DNA of 64,000 nucleotides from UBA7985 sp038141425 (GTDB taxonomy: Bacteria > Pseudomonadota > Alphaproteobacteria > UBA7985): NCBI GenBank assembly GCA_038141425.1, contig JAYQIC010000007.1, positions 186,001 to 250,000 of the forward strand, in the 5' to 3' direction. Shown here piece after piece: positions 10,489 through 20,538 of this stretch. Every line of letters starts with the position of its first letter. The stretch's first letter is position 1. A model generated the notes under the pieces. That model had not been told where the DNA came from and did not search any database. It saw only the letters and a program-made list of their open reading frames with translations. A program made the translations under genes and the position numbers.

Positions 10489-11241
10489 CTATTCCGCCAG
10501 CTTCTCCATCACCTCGTCCGAGATATCGGCGTTGTAGAACACCGCCTGCAAGTCGTCGTGTTCTTCGCGCGTGTCGATCAGCTTGAGCATGGTCGAGGCC
10601 TTGTCGGCGTCCAGCTCCACCGTGATGTTCGGTTTCCAGCCAATCTTTGCTTCTTCTGGTGCGCCGAGCGCTTCTTCCAGGCTTCCCGGACGCTCAGGAA
10701 GTCTTCGGTCGCTGTCAGGATTTCGTGGCCATCGTCGCTGCTTTCAACGTCGTCGGCACCGGCTTCGATCGCAGCTTCCATCACCGTGTCGGCGTCGGCC
10801 GCATCGGCGGGGTAGGAAATCAGACCGCCACGGGTGAAGTTAAACGAGACCGAGCCGGTTTCACCGAGGTTGCCGCCGAACTTGTTGAAGGTAGGAGCGG
10901 ACGTCGGCTGCCGTGCGGTTCTTGTTGTCGGTCAGAGCTTCGACAATTACGGCCACACCCGCCGGGCCGTAGCCCTCGTAACGCATTTCGACGAAGTCCG
11001 CGCCGTCTCCGCCACCGATGGCAGACTGGATGGCCCGCTTGATCCGGTCGTTGGGCATGTTGACCGCGCGCGCCGCCGCAATCGCGCCGCGCAGCCGGGG
11101 GTTCTTTTCCGGGTCCGGCTCGCCACTGGATTTGACCGCAACCGTGATTTCCCGCCCAACCTTGGTGAAGATCTTGGCGCGCTTGGCGTCCTGTGCGCCT
11201 TTGCGGTGCATGATGTTCTTGAATTTACTGTGGCCTGCCAT
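10489..11241 (-). CDS. yebC: YebC/PmpR family regulator (TACO1 family)
   Basis: Members have been described as DNA-binding regulators and, more recently, as ribosome-associated factors that help translate proline stretches. The N-terminus MAGHSKFKNIMHRKGAQD is the family signature. The middle domain (KKNRTAADVRS-type) and the C-terminal ferredoxin-like domain follow. The frame breaks twice: an extra T near 10895, between ADVRS and FNKFGGNLGE, and a missing C near 10680, between SVREA and LEEALGAPEEA. The two cancel, and the restored protein is 250 aa, as expected. It ends with TAG at 10489-10491, 7 bp from the convergent DUF2256 stop. Confidence 0.9.
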
Positions 11242-11347
11242 GTGTCCGAACTCTTGGTAACGATGGTGGTAAGTCTGGCCCTTGTCTTAGCCCCGGCACC
11301 GACGCAGGGCAATCGGTGGAGAGGTATAGGAGCCTGTCTCCGGGCAC

Positions 11348-11380
11348 AAAAAAGGGCCGCTGCCCGTTGCACGCGGCCCT
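11348..11380 (-). terminator. Rho-independent terminator after the lipoprotein gene
   Basis: Read on the minus strand, an 8-bp perfect stem (AGGGCCGC / GCGGCCCT, positions 11380-11373 and 11360-11353) with a 12-base loop is followed by six T residues. It starts 23 bp after the lipoprotein stop at 11404, which it serves, and separates that gene from yebC. Confidence 0.85.
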
Positions 11381-11403
11381 GATTGGAATCAGCGCTGATC
11401 CGC

Positions 11404-11913
11404 TTAGTCGCTGGATTTTGTGCCAACGTTAAAGGTTGTCGTGCTCTCCGCCGCTGCTGCTGCTTCGGCTTCACGCTGGGCTTCCCGGAATTTCTTGGCC
11501 TCTTCGGAGATCAGCGCGTTGATGTCGGACGGCGCGCAGCCCAGTTCGACCAGCCGCTCGTTGAAGGCTTCGGCACCTTGGATCAACTGCTCCTTGGCCT
11601 TGCGCTCCTCAAAGCCCATATCCGGAAGCCGGACGAGGCCAAAGATGGCCGCCACTCCGCTGATCACCAGGCTCTCGCCAAACCGCTGACCCCGGACATC
11701 GTCGACATAGGCGATGGCCTTGGCCGCCTTTCCCTGCTCGACGACGAGGCCGTCGCAGTCCATCTCCATCTCTGTCGGTGTCAGGATGTAGGTGCCATTA
11801 CGCTGCCAGCCGTAGGCGGGTTCTGCGAACTGTCCACCGATCGTCGGTGAGCCGCAGCCGACCAGCGCCAGACCCAGTCCAAGCGCAGCAATGCCAGAAA
11901 ATACGGTTTTCAA
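11404..11913 (-). CDS. Predicted lipoprotein of unknown function
   Basis: A signal peptide with a lipobox (LALVGC near residue 19) follows a short basic N-terminus, so the mature protein should be lipid-anchored. I prefer the TTG start at 11913 because GAGGGG lies 8 bases upstream and the product then begins directly with the signal peptide. The mature part (about 150 aa) has no family I recognise. Its C-terminal third is charged and helical (EEAKKFREAQREAEAAAAAE), a likely coiled coil. A terminator follows at 11348-11380 and the divergent galU starts about 230 bp upstream, so this is probably a single-gene unit. Confidence 0.65.
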   Translation of the reverse strand: MKTVFSGIAALGLGLALVGCGSPTIGGQFAEPAYGWQRNGTYILTPTEMEMDCDGLVVEQGKAAKAIAYVDDVRGQRFGESLVISGVAAIFGLVRLPDMGFEERKAKEQLIQGAEAFNERLVELGCAPSDINALISEEAKKFREAQREAEAAAAAESTTTFNVGTKSSD

Positions 11914-12143
11914 TTGAATTACCCCTCGCCGGCATTTTCGCCGTTTTGTGCCTCTGGTGTCCGACAAAACTCAACGAACCGCAAGCTTTAGTCGCATACT
12001 ATCGCCTTACGCGGTCCCGGCGTCGCCGTCTCAACACGGTAGACCGGGCTTGCATCTCGAGACTTGCACCTCACATGCAGCCGGACTAACCCGTGGGTTG
12101 GGCGTGGAACAACACCAGCAAGACGGCAACGAGGGACGACACG

Positions 12144-13037
12144 ATGGCTTCAGGTTCGGTCAAAACCGCTATCCTTCCGGTGGGCGGGCTGGGTTCACGG
12201 TTTCTGCCGGCGACCAAGGCCATGCCAAAGGAAATGCTGACCGTCGTGGATAAGCCGCTGGTTCAGTATGCCGTTGATGAGGCCCGCGCAGCTGGCATCG
12301 AGAATTTCATTTTCGTCACCGGTCGTGGCAAAGCCGCCATCGAGGACCACTTCGACCACTCGTTCGAGCTGGAGCACACCCTCGCCGATCGCGGCAAGAA
12401 CAGCACGGTCGAAAACATGCGCTCGATCATGCCAGAGCCGGGGCAGATCGCCTACGTCCGCCAGCAGGATCCGCTGGGTCTGGGCCACGCCATCTGGTGC
12501 GCCCGCCACATGCTCCGTGACGAGGCTTTCGCCGTGCTGCTGCCCGACATCATCATCGACCCCGTCGCCGGGGGTAACGGTTGTCTGAAGCAGCTGGTTG
12601 ACGCCCACGATGACTTCGGCGGGATTGTGCTGGCGGTCGAGGAAGTGCCGCGCGAACGGGTGTCGTCCTACGGCATCATCGACCCCGGCAAGACGACGGG
12701 GAACCGGCTGGAAATCCGCGGCATGGTGGAAAAGCCATCTGCCCACGACGCGCCGTCAAACCTGTGCATTACCGGGCGCTACATCCTGTCCACGGAGATT
12801 TTCGATTATCTCGACAAGGGCGTACGCGGCGCTGGTGGCGAGATCCAGCTGACCGATGCCATCGCGGATAACCTCGGCAAAATGCCGATCCACGGGGTAC
12901 GCTTTTCCGGCCGCCGCTTTGATTGTGGTTCGAAAGAGGGCTTTGTCGCCGCCAATCTGCACTTCGGGCTCAAACACCCGGAAATCGCGGATAAGGTCAA
13001 ACGAACCGCGACTGAAATCATGCAGCAGCAGGGCTGA
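12144..13037 (+). CDS. galU: UTP-glucose-1-phosphate uridylyltransferase
   Basis: Makes UDP-glucose from UTP and glucose-1-phosphate, for envelope polysaccharides and osmoprotectant glucans. The nucleotidyltransferase signature GLGSRFLPATKAMPKEM lies at residues 14-30. VVDKPLVQYAVDEA follows, and the C-terminal segment FDCGSKEGFVAANL is also typical. The ATG at 12144 was chosen because GAGGGA lies 7 bases upstream; an earlier in-frame ATG at 12093 adds 17 non-conserved residues. Length is 297 aa and the gene is intact. Confidence 0.94.
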   Translation: MASGSVKTAILPVGGLGSRFLPATKAMPKEMLTVVDKPLVQYAVDEARAAGIENFIFVTGRGKAAIEDHFDHSFELEHTLADRGKNSTVENMRSIMPEPGQIAYVRQQDPLGLGHAIWCARHMLRDEAFAVLLPDIIIDPVAGGNGCLKQLVDAHDDFGGIVLAVEEVPRERVSSYGIIDPGKTTGNRLEIRGMVEKPSAHDAPSNLCITGRYILSTEIFDYLDKGVRGAGGEIQLTDAIADNLGKMPIHGVRFSGRRFDCGSKEGFVAANLHFGLKHPEIADKVKRTATEIMQQQG

Positions 13038-13071
13038 GTTCCCAGCGTCGCCCTACTGAAGCCCTAAAACC

Positions 13072-13897
13072 TCAGACGGCGATCGGCGCTGGCAGGGCGG
13101 CTGACAGTCGGCCACCGAGCCGCACCGGTTCTGCTCGCACGGCAAGCCGGGTGGCGTCATCGCTTTCCACGAACAGTGCGCAGAACGTAGCATCCCCCTC
13201 AGCCGGGCCGAATTTAGACCGCTCGCCCACCTGCGTGAAGCGCTGGATCGAGCTTTCCTTGGTCATGCCGATTACCGAGATCATAGTCGCCGGTCATGCC
13301 GATATCAGTCTGGAACGCCGTTCCACCGGGCAGGATCTGCACATCAGCCGTGGGAACATGCGTGTGCGTGCCCTCCACAGCCGTAACCCGGCCGTCGAGG
13401 TAGTGGCCCAGCGCCATTTTCTCCGATGTGGCTTCGGCGTGGCTGTCGATGAAAATCGCTGCCAGCGGCTCTTCAGCCCAGTCGGCCAGCACCTGATCAA
13501 CGCCGAGGAACGGGTTATCCGCGTCGGGGTTCATGAACAGGCGTCCGATGGTCTGGGCCACGCCGACCCGAAACCCATTGCGCGCCGTGAAAATCCCGTG
13601 CCCACGCCCAGGCGTGCCGGTGGGGTAGTTGAGCGGGCGCAGGACCCGGTCGTCGCTGTCCATCATCGGAATGATTTCTTTGCGGTCGAAGCTGTGGTTG
13701 CCCAGAATGATACAGTCCACCCCGGCCCCGAGCAGCGCGTTGGCGTGTTCGGGTGACAGACCAAAGCCATGGGTGGCGTTCTCACCGTTGGCGATCACGA
13801 AATCGAGGCGCAGGCGGTCGATCAGCCCGGGCAGGTGTTCGAAGACCGCGTTGCGGCCGGTGCGGCCGACAATGTCGCCGATGATCAGTGTTCTCAT
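13072..13897 (-). CDS. YmdB-type metallophosphoesterase (TIGR00282 family)
   Basis: The family includes cyclic-nucleotide phosphodiesterases with a calcineurin-like dimetal site. The metal-binding residues are visible: IGDIVGR near residue 6, NGENATHGFGL near 37, GNHSFDRKE near 66, DSHAEATSEK near 150 and GTHTHVPTADVQ near 175. An extra base near 13283 shifts the frame after MTGDYD; the C-terminal piece (SVIGMTKESSIQRF) restores a 274-aa protein. The start codon is 9 bp downstream of the cyclo-ligase gene stop, so the two probably share a transcript. The physiological substrate is unknown. Confidence 0.88.
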
Positions 13898-13906
13898 AGC
13901 CTGCGC

Positions 13907-14500
13907 TTAATCGTTCTGATCCGGTCCGTAAACCGCTGTTGGCGTGATCACGCCGTGGAGGCGTTCGTCGGTGGCTTCGATCGGCAGTGGATCGGGGCAG
14001 TGCTGCTCGTCGTAGGCGAGGCCGACGGCGATCACCTGCTGACCGCGTTCACGGAACTGGGCGAGGCTGCGGTCGTAGAACCCACCGCCGTAGCCCAGCC
14101 GGTAGCAACGGCTGTCAAACCCGACCAGCGGCAGCAGCATCAGGATGCACTCATCGGCGAGGGGCGGTGCGTCCGCCGCTGGTTCGCGGGTCTTGAACCG
14201 GCCTTCGTCGAGGGGTTGCCCCGGGGACCACAGCCGGAAGTCCAGCGGTCCGGGTGTCTGCGGGGTGCGGGGCAAGGCGATGGGATAGTGATCCAGCCGC
14301 TCGGCGATGGGCAGGGGGTCCAGCTCCCGCCGAATGGGCAGGTAGGCGGCGAGCCTGCACCCGCCAGCGGGCATCATCGCACGCGCGGCCTCGGCCATGA
14401 AATCATAGGCCGGATCGCTGGGGCCAACCGCGGGGCGGGCCCGGATCAGCCCTTCGCGCAGGGCGGCTTTCTGGTCAGTGACAGACACGGCGGGTCTCAT
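13907..14500 (-). CDS. fau: 5-formyltetrahydrofolate cyclo-ligase
   Basis: ATP-dependent conversion of 5-formyl-THF to 5,10-methenyl-THF, salvaging folate. The C-terminal signature LGYGGGFYDR lies at about residues 137-146, with LPLVGFDSRCYR just before it. At 197 aa it has the usual length and is intact. The 6S RNA gene lies immediately upstream on the same strand; ssrS next to this gene (ygfA) is a widely conserved linkage. The folate role fits the one-carbon metabolism of the amine operon, although no direct link is shown. Confidence 0.92.
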   Translation of the reverse strand: MRPAVSVTDQKAALREGLIRARPAVGPSDPAYDFMAEAARAMMPAGGCRLAAYLPIRRELDPLPIAERLDHYPIALPRTPQTPGPLDFRLWSPGQPLDEGRFKTREPAADAPPLADECILMLLPLVGFDSRCYRLGYGGGFYDRSLAQFRERGQQVIAVGLAYDEQHCPDPLPIEATDERLHGVITPTAVYGPDQND

Positions 14501-14537
14501 GGTCTCAGCGTGGCGTGAAGAGCGGCTTGAAAGAAAA

Positions 14538-14699
14538 CAGAGCGAGCCAGACGACCGTCGATCGGTTAGTCCACCTGCAGCCCGACAAAGTCAGGTGGGC
14601 GCCGCGTAACAAAACCTCGGCTCTGACAGAGGCAGCTCCCGTGCTAGGTGTATCGGCCCCGGGGACAAAAGTGATCTGACGCATCGCCCAGCTCTGGTC
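14538..14699 (-). ncRNA. ssrS: 6S RNA
   Basis: About 162 nt. The minus strand contains GTCCCCGGGGCCGATA, closely resembling the conserved GUCCCCUGAGCCGAUA side of the 6S central bubble, and later an opposing GGCGCCCACCTG strand with a CAGGTGG hairpin. The ends pair as CAGAGC (14697-14692) with GCTCTG (14543-14538), followed by TTTTCTTT. It lies directly upstream of the 5-formyl-THF cyclo-ligase gene, the classical ssrS neighbour. 6S RNA binds housekeeping RNA polymerase. The exact 5' end is estimated from the closing stem and the promoter. Confidence 0.78.
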
Positions 14700-14702
14700 A
14701 CA

Positions 14703-14731
14703 GGAGTGGTGCTTTGCCAGTGGCCTGTCAA
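14703..14731 (-). promoter_or_regulatory. Probable promoter of 6S RNA
   Basis: On the minus strand a consensus TTGACA (14731-14726) is followed after 17 bp by a weak -10 at CACTCC (14708-14703), about 7 bp before the predicted 6S start. The -35 is strong and the -10 poor, so confidence rests mostly on position. Confidence 0.5.
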
Positions 14732-14749
14732 CCGGCATAAACTGCACCC

Positions 14750-15646
14750 ATGACCCTGCCTGCATTCGATCAACCATCTCCGAGCCTGACCCGCTTTGCG
14801 CCCTCGCCGACCGGGCGGCTGCACCTCGGGCACGTGCTTGCGGCGGAACGGGTCTGGTCGATGGCGCAGCGGTTGGACGCGCCGGTGCTGCTGCGGGTCG
14901 AAGATATCGATACCACGCGTTGCCGGCCGGCCTTCGAAATGGCCATGCTCGAGGACCTGCACTGGTTGGGCTTCACGTGGCGAGAGCCGGTGCTGCGCCA
15001 GTCCGAGCGTGGCGCGGCCTACGCCGAAGCCGCTGACCGTTTGCGCGCGATCGGGCTGCTCTATCCCTGCCGCTGCACCCGCCGCGATATCGAGGCGGCC
15101 TGGGGCGGGACACCGGTGTTTGGGCCAGAAGGCCTGCAATATCCCGGCACCTGCCGTGGATTGACGGCGGCGGAGGTGGAGGCCGATGAGCCGGTCGCCT
15201 GGCGGCTGGATATGGCAGGGGCGCTGGAGCGGCTCACAGCCGATGGCAAGGATTTGAGCACGCCCGTGCTCGACGCGAGCGCGCCTGTGGATTTCCGGGC
15301 GCTGGCCGAAGCCACCGGCGACGTGGTGCTCTGCCGCCGGGATATCACCACCAGCTACCACCTCAGTGTCACGGTCGATGATGCGGCGCAGAACGTGACC
15401 CACGTCATGCGCGGGCAGGATATGTACGAGGCCACGGCGGTGCACCGCGTGCTGCAGGCGCTGCTCGACCTGTCCACGCCGACCTATGCCTTCCATCCGC
15501 TGATCATGGCGGCCGATGGCAGCCGCAAGCTCTCCAAGCGGGACGGGGCGGAAGGGCTGGCGGCGCTGCGGGAGGCGGGCCATAGCCCGGCGCAGGTGCG
15601 CGCCATGGCGCTCGCAGCTCTGGACCCGGCAGCGGTCGCGCAATAG
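14750..15646 (+). CDS. gluQ: Glutamyl-Q tRNA(Asp) synthetase
   Basis: Attaches glutamate to queuosine in tRNA(Asp). It is a shortened glutamyl-tRNA synthetase lacking the anticodon-binding domain, and at 298 aa the length fits. The class I signatures are present: RFAPSPTGRLHLGH (HIGH motif) at about 15-28 and KLSKRDG (KMSKS motif) at about 256-262. A zinc-site-like CRCTRRD segment is also present near 104. It diverges from the 6S RNA gene, with the start codon about 20 bp from the 6S -35 box. The gene is intact. Confidence 0.93.
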   Translation: MTLPAFDQPSPSLTRFAPSPTGRLHLGHVLAAERVWSMAQRLDAPVLLRVEDIDTTRCRPAFEMAMLEDLHWLGFTWREPVLRQSERGAAYAEAADRLRAIGLLYPCRCTRRDIEAAWGGTPVFGPEGLQYPGTCRGLTAAEVEADEPVAWRLDMAGALERLTADGKDLSTPVLDASAPVDFRALAEATGDVVLCRRDITTSYHLSVTVDDAAQNVTHVMRGQDMYEATAVHRVLQALLDLSTPTYAFHPLIMAADGSRKLSKRDGAEGLAALREAGHSPAQVRAMALAALDPAAVAQ

Positions 15647-16605
15647 CGGCGGGCAGCCCCGGGCGTCGAGGCCTGCGATGAACACCAGCGCAACGTAGAG
15701 TACGAAAATTACCGCCAGATAGATGATCCGGTTCCACACCGGGATCCGGTCGGCGACGATCCCGCTCCGCCGCTCAAAGCCGCTGACCAGATCCGGGCCA
15801 GTGAGCATTAGCACGATGAGCGCCCCGGCATAGAGGCTCACAGCCTCCTCAACCAGCACCAGATGGCCGATGAACAGCAGGAAAGGCGACAGCCCCCGAA
15901 CAGCCCGGCCGCACCAAGGCTCGACCCACGGCCAACCCCCGTCCACATCATCAAGGCGACCAGAAACGCTGGCGCAAACCCCAGCACGAACACCCCGGTG
16001 AGCACCGCATCGCGGCCTTCCCACAGCATGATAAAGCCTACGGCAGCGGTGCCAATCGCCGCAACGGTCAGCTGCAGGCTGCGCAGCACCGTGTAGCCCG
16101 GATCAGTCTGGGCGAAGCGCCAGACGATGAAGGTCAGCAGCAGGCTGAAGGTCACGGTCTTGCTGACCAGTTCGGGCAGGCTCGGTCCGGTGGGCACCAG
16201 CAGGATAAGAATGGCGATGCTGTAGCCCAGCCCGGCGATCAGGCCGAACATCAGCGACAGGCTCATGGGCCGACGCATCAAATCGAGCAACATCCCGAGA
16301 ACCCAGCCCAGCGCCGTGAACAGCAACAGCACCTGATCGATCCGCCATTCCCACGACAGCGCCCAGTCGTTACCGGGGGCTGGCTTGGTGAACAGCGCCT
16401 GGCCAATCAAAATGACCATGACCCCGGCCAGCACCGGCGCCAGCGATAGCCCGGCGATATCCTGCCCGCGTACCGGGCCGAGCAGCAGGCGAACGACAAA
16501 GCTGAACACGCAGCTTGCCACCGCGAGGATCAGCCACTTATTGAGCGCCAGCCCCAACAGCACGCTGCCTGTATTCTGCATTTGACTCAGAATTTGCTCG
16601 ACCAT
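15647..16605 (-). CDS. Polytopic inner-membrane protein of unknown function, C-terminus unresolved
   Basis: About 300 residues are clearly readable, with roughly eight to nine hydrophobic segments (for example WLILAVASCVFSFVVRLLL, APVLAGVMVILIGQALF, FLLFIGHLVLVEEAVSLYAG). I do not recognise the family. A missing G near 15895 splits it after GLFGG. After LYVALVFIAGLDA no stop codon occurs in any frame before the convergent gluQ 3' end, so the true end is hidden by an error or it overlaps gluQ in antisense. The left boundary given is only the gluQ stop. The start ATG at 16605 is reasonable. Confidence 0.6.
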
Positions 16606-16651
16606 GCAGCTGGGATAACCCAGCGCCGGAAGGGGAACAATAGCGCCGCGG

Positions 16652-18035
16652 CTAGTCCTGCACGGGTGTGCGCATGGTCACCAGCTCTTCGGCACCGGTC
16701 GGATGGATGCCGACGGTGGCGTCAAAATCAGCCTTGCGCGCGCCCATTTTCACCGCGACGGCGAAGCCCTGCATCATCTCTGCCGAGTCCCGCCCGGCGA
16801 GGTGGACGCCGACCACACGGTCAGAGGCGCGGTCAACAACAAGCTTCATGAACGACCGTGCCGGGTTGCCGGAGAGGGTGTTGCGCATGGGCCGGAATGA
16901 AGAGCGATAGATATCGACCGCGTCGAACCTGTCCCGGGCTTCGGCCTCGGTCAGCCCGCAGGTCGCGATCTCCGGGTTCGAGAACACGGCCGTCGCAACG
17001 TCGCTGTGATCCATGGCCGTCGGACGGTCGTCGAAGGGGGTTTTGACGAAGGCCATGGCCTCGTGCTGGGCTACCGGGGTCAACGCCAACCGGGCGGTGA
17101 CGTCACCGACGGCGAAAATATGGTGCAGAGAGGTGCGGCTGTAGGCGTCGACCACCACGGCGCCGGCGGCGTTGGTCTCGATCTGCCCGCCCAGCGTCAG
17201 GGCCTCTGGCGTGTTGGGCCGGCGGCCGGTGGCAAACATGGCCGTCCCAGCACTGAGCGTGGCACCGTCATCGAGGGTGACGGTCAGGTCATCGCCGGCG
17301 CCGCCATTTCTGGCGAGACCGGCGATGCTGCGGCCCATGTGCAGGTGCAGGTTTTCGCGGCCTTGCAGTTGCTCGTGGAAGAACTGGCGCAGGTCTTCAT
17401 CGAAGCCGCGCAAGAGGCTTATCACCGCGGTAGATCAGGTGGGTCTCAGCGCCGAGCCCCGAAAAGATGCCTGCGAACTCGACCGCGATGTAGCCGCCAC
17501 CGTAGACGACGATGCGCTCGGGCAGCTGTGGCAGATTGAAGGCTTCGTTGGAGCTGATGGCGAGCTCCTTTCCAGGGATATCGGGCAGGGTGGGCGTGCC
17601 GCCGGTCGCGAGCAGGATTTTGGCGGCGGTGACCCGGCTTTCTTCGCCGGTTTCCGTGTCGGTCAGCACAACCGTGTGAGGGTCTTCGAGCCGTGCTTGC
17701 GCCTTGAACCACTCGACCCCGGCGTTGTTGAGCGTGTTCTGGTAGGCGCCTTCGAGGCGCGCGATTTCCTTGTCTTTGGCCGCGATCAACGCAGGCCAGC
17801 TGAAGCCAGTGACGCTGGCTTCGAAGCCGTATCCGGCGAGGTCGGCAACGTCCTCAAAGCCGTGGGCGGCGTAAGACAGCAGCTTCTTTGGCACGCAGCC
17901 GCGGATCACGCAGGTGCCGCCCATGCGGTATTCTTCGGCGAGGCCGACGCGGTAGCCCTTGGGTGCGGTAAACCGGGCTGCGCGCACCCCGCCCGAGCCG
18001 CCGCCAATCACGAATAAGTCGTAGTCAAAGCTCAC
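16652..18035 (-). CDS. gor: Glutathione-disulfide reductase
   Basis: NADPH-dependent flavoenzyme that regenerates reduced glutathione in the cytoplasm. The FAD motif DLFVIGGGSGGVRAAR lies near residue 6, the redox-active disulfide GGTCVIRGCVPKK near 39, an NADPH-binding VVYGGGYIAVEFAG segment near 175 and the C-terminal catalytic HPTGAEE near 445. An extra C near 17422 shifts the frame at YRGDK-LLRGFDED; correcting it gives 460 aa, the normal length. The class is well supported; among pyridine nucleotide-disulfide oxidoreductases the active-site sequence and overall pattern favour glutathione reductase. Confidence 0.92.
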
Positions 18036-18189
18036 GGTCTGCTCCTCGGGTTATCTGCCTGCAGTCTGCTGTGCCACCCCCTGCGGCGACTGTGTTAGTA
18101 TCGCCCGCAACCCCGGTTGTTTACAAATGCTGATCTTGCCGGGGAGGGTTCAGGCAGAGAGGACGGTGAAGGGAGCCGGTGGAAAAGCC

Positions 18190-18996
18190 ATGTGCGGTCG
18201 ATATCACATCACCCGCCCGATCGAGGCGGTGGCCGAGGTCTTCGACGCCCTGATCCCCGATGAAGTGCGGCAGGCGGGGGAGACGGGGGCGGCCGAGGCT
18301 GCTGCTTCAGCCGCGTTCGGGCCGCGCTACAACATCGCCCCGACGCAGATGGTGCCCATCATCCGGCTGGAGACTGAAGGCACGCAGCGGGGGCAACGCA
18401 TTGTCGATTTCGCCCATTGGGGGCTGGTGCCTTCCTGGGCCAAGGACATATCGTGGGCGGCGAATGCCATCAACGCGCGCAGCGAGACCGTGGCTGAAAA
18501 GCCATCATTCCGGGCGGCATTCCGGCACCGGCGGTGCCTGATGCCGACCTCGGGGTTCTTCGAATGGCAGACCCTGAACCCGGGCAGCACCCGATCGGTC
18601 AAGCAGCCCCATCGGATCTATTTCCGCGACGAGCGGCTGATGGTCATGGCCGGACTGTTCGAAGTCTGGCAGGCGCCGGACGGCTCGGCGCTGGGGTCTT
18701 GCGCCATGCTGACAACCAGCGCGAGTTCGTCCATGGACGGCCTGCACGCGCGCATGCCCGTGGTGCTCGACAGCGAGGATGAGTGGGACGCCTGGCTGGC
18801 ACCGGGGGCCGAGCCGGATCTGCTGCATTCGCTGTGCCGTCCCTTTGACAGCCCGGATTTTGTGCACCATCCCGTCGACCGGGCGGTGGGGCAGGTCCGC
18901 AACCAGGGCCCGGGGCTGTTGCACGCCATTGACGAGGGCGCTGCACCATCTTTGCAGGAACCGGCCGCGAAACCGGCGCAGGGAAGTCTATTCTGA
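18190..18996 (+). CDS. SRAP (YedK/HMCES) DNA-protein crosslink repair protein
   Basis: SRAP proteins form a covalent thiazolidine link to abasic sites in single-stranded DNA through Cys2 after removal of Met1. The sequence starts MCGRYHI, which fixes the start at ATG 18190; an upstream in-frame start at 18127 would block Cys2. Other active-site segments are present: YNIAPTQ near 50, GFFEW near 123 and LHARMPVVL near 185. Length is 268 aa. A C-terminal tail (EGAAPSLQEPAAKPAQGSLF) follows the domain. No SOS box was found upstream by eye. Confidence 0.92.
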   Translation: MCGRYHITRPIEAVAEVFDALIPDEVRQAGETGAAEAAASAAFGPRYNIAPTQMVPIIRLETEGTQRGQRIVDFAHWGLVPSWAKDISWAANAINARSETVAEKPSFRAAFRHRRCLMPTSGFFEWQTLNPGSTRSVKQPHRIYFRDERLMVMAGLFEVWQAPDGSALGSCAMLTTSASSSMDGLHARMPVVLDSEDEWDAWLAPGAEPDLLHSLCRPFDSPDFVHHPVDRAVGQVRNQGPGLLHAIDEGAAPSLQEPAAKPAQGSLF

Positions 18997-19156
18997 AGCC
19001 CTCACCGGGCCGCGCTTGCGGTTCGCCAATACTCACTTCGATTTTCCATTAAATTACAGACTTTAATCGGCTTATATCTCCGCCTATTATGCGTACTATA
19101 GATTTGAAACCCTGCCGCATTCGCCCGATTTCACAGCCCGGATTTTTCGCTGCACC

Positions 19157-20538
19157 ATGGCCGCTTCTTCACCGCTGAATGTTGTAATCCTCGCCGCGGG
19201 CAAGGGCACGCGCATGCTTTCCGCGCGGCCGAAGGTCCTGCACGAAGCCGCGGGCCTCCCGCTGCTGGCCTGGGTGGTCAAGGCGGCACAGGGATTGAAC
19301 CCGGCCCACCTGCATCTCGTGGTCGGGCCTGAAACCGAAGCCGAAGCTGCTCAGGGCGTGCTGCCGGGGCAGGATGCCGTCACAAGCTGGTCGGTTCAGA
19401 CCGAGCGCAAGGGTACCCGCCATGCGGTGGCTAAGTCGAAGACGGCACTGCAGGACGCGCCGGGATACACGCTGGTGCTCTATGCCGATACGCCGCTGGT
19501 GACGACCGAGGCGCTGGCGGAACTGGTTGCCGACACGCTCGCCGATGGGGCTGATCTGGCCCTCAGCACCTTTGAGACCGGGCAGCCTGCGGGCTATGGC
19601 CGGGTCATTCTCGACGGCGAGGGTCGCCCGTCTGCCATCGTTGAAGACCGTGATGCGACTTCCGAACAGCGTGCGCTGACCCTGTGTAACGGGGGTTGAT
19701 GCTGGTCCGCAACGCCGTGCTGTTCGACCTGCTCGGGCAACTGCGCGACGATAACGCCGCCGGTGAGCTCTACATGACCGACGTGGTGGCGCTGGCGCGT
19801 GAAGCCGGGCTGAAGACACTGGCGGCAAAGCTCGATCAGGCGCTGCTGGCCGGTGTCAACAGCCGTGCCGATCTGGCCGCCGTCGAGGCGGAACTGCAGC
19901 AGCGGCTGCGGGCTGCTGTCATGGAGGCTGGCGTGACCCTGATCGCGCCGGAGACCGTTACCCTCTGCCACGATACCGTCATCGGAGCGGATACCGTGGT
20001 CGAACCCAATGTGTTCTTTGGCCCCGGGGTCAGCATCGGTGCTGGGTGCCGCCTGCGCGCTGGCAGTTATTTCGAGGGTGCGAGCGTCGGCGATGGGGTC
20101 ATCATCGGCCCGATGGCGCGTCTGCGCGAAGGCAGCCAGCTCGATGAGGGCGTCAAGGTCGGCAACTTCGTCGAAATCAAGAAGGCGCATCTGGCCGCTG
20201 GCGCCAAGGCCCCGCACCTGACCTACGTTGGTGATGCGGACGTGGGCGAGCGGGCCAACCTCGGTGCTGGCACCATCACCTGCAACTACGATGGCGTGAA
20301 CAAACACCAGACCACCATCGGCGCAGGTGCGTTCATCGGGTCAAACGCAGCGCTGGTCGCGCCGGTTACCATCGGGGCAGGCGCGATCGTTGGTGCCGGT
20401 TCAACCGTCACTGAAGACGTCGCCGACGACGCCATTGTCACCACCCGGGCTCCATCACGCCTGAAAGAAGGCGCCGCCGAGCGCTATCGCAACCGCCTGC
20501 GGCAGCTCAAGGCACGCCGCGAAAACGGCGGTGGCTGA
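19157..20538 (+). CDS. glmU: Bifunctional GlcNAc-1-P uridyltransferase / GlcN-1-P acetyltransferase
   Basis: Makes UDP-GlcNAc, the precursor of peptidoglycan and lipid A, from GlcN-1-P. The N-terminal pyrophosphorylase domain has LAAGKGTRMLSARPKVLHEA near residue 12. The C-terminal left-handed beta-helix carries hexapeptide repeats (VIGADTVVEPNVFFGPGVSI onward) and the acetyltransferase segment NLGAGTITCNYDGVNKHQT. A missing G near 19693 (CNGG-LMLVRN) splits the gene; restored length is 460 aa. glmS follows about 50 bp downstream, so the two form one pathway unit. An AT-rich leader (19020-19120) precedes the gene and probably holds its promoter. Confidence 0.95.

Noticed and set aside
14591..16024. 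Minus-strand open frame of 477 codons crossing gluQ
   Set aside because: Only its first 120 residues (the tail of the membrane protein) look real; the rest is antisense of gluQ.
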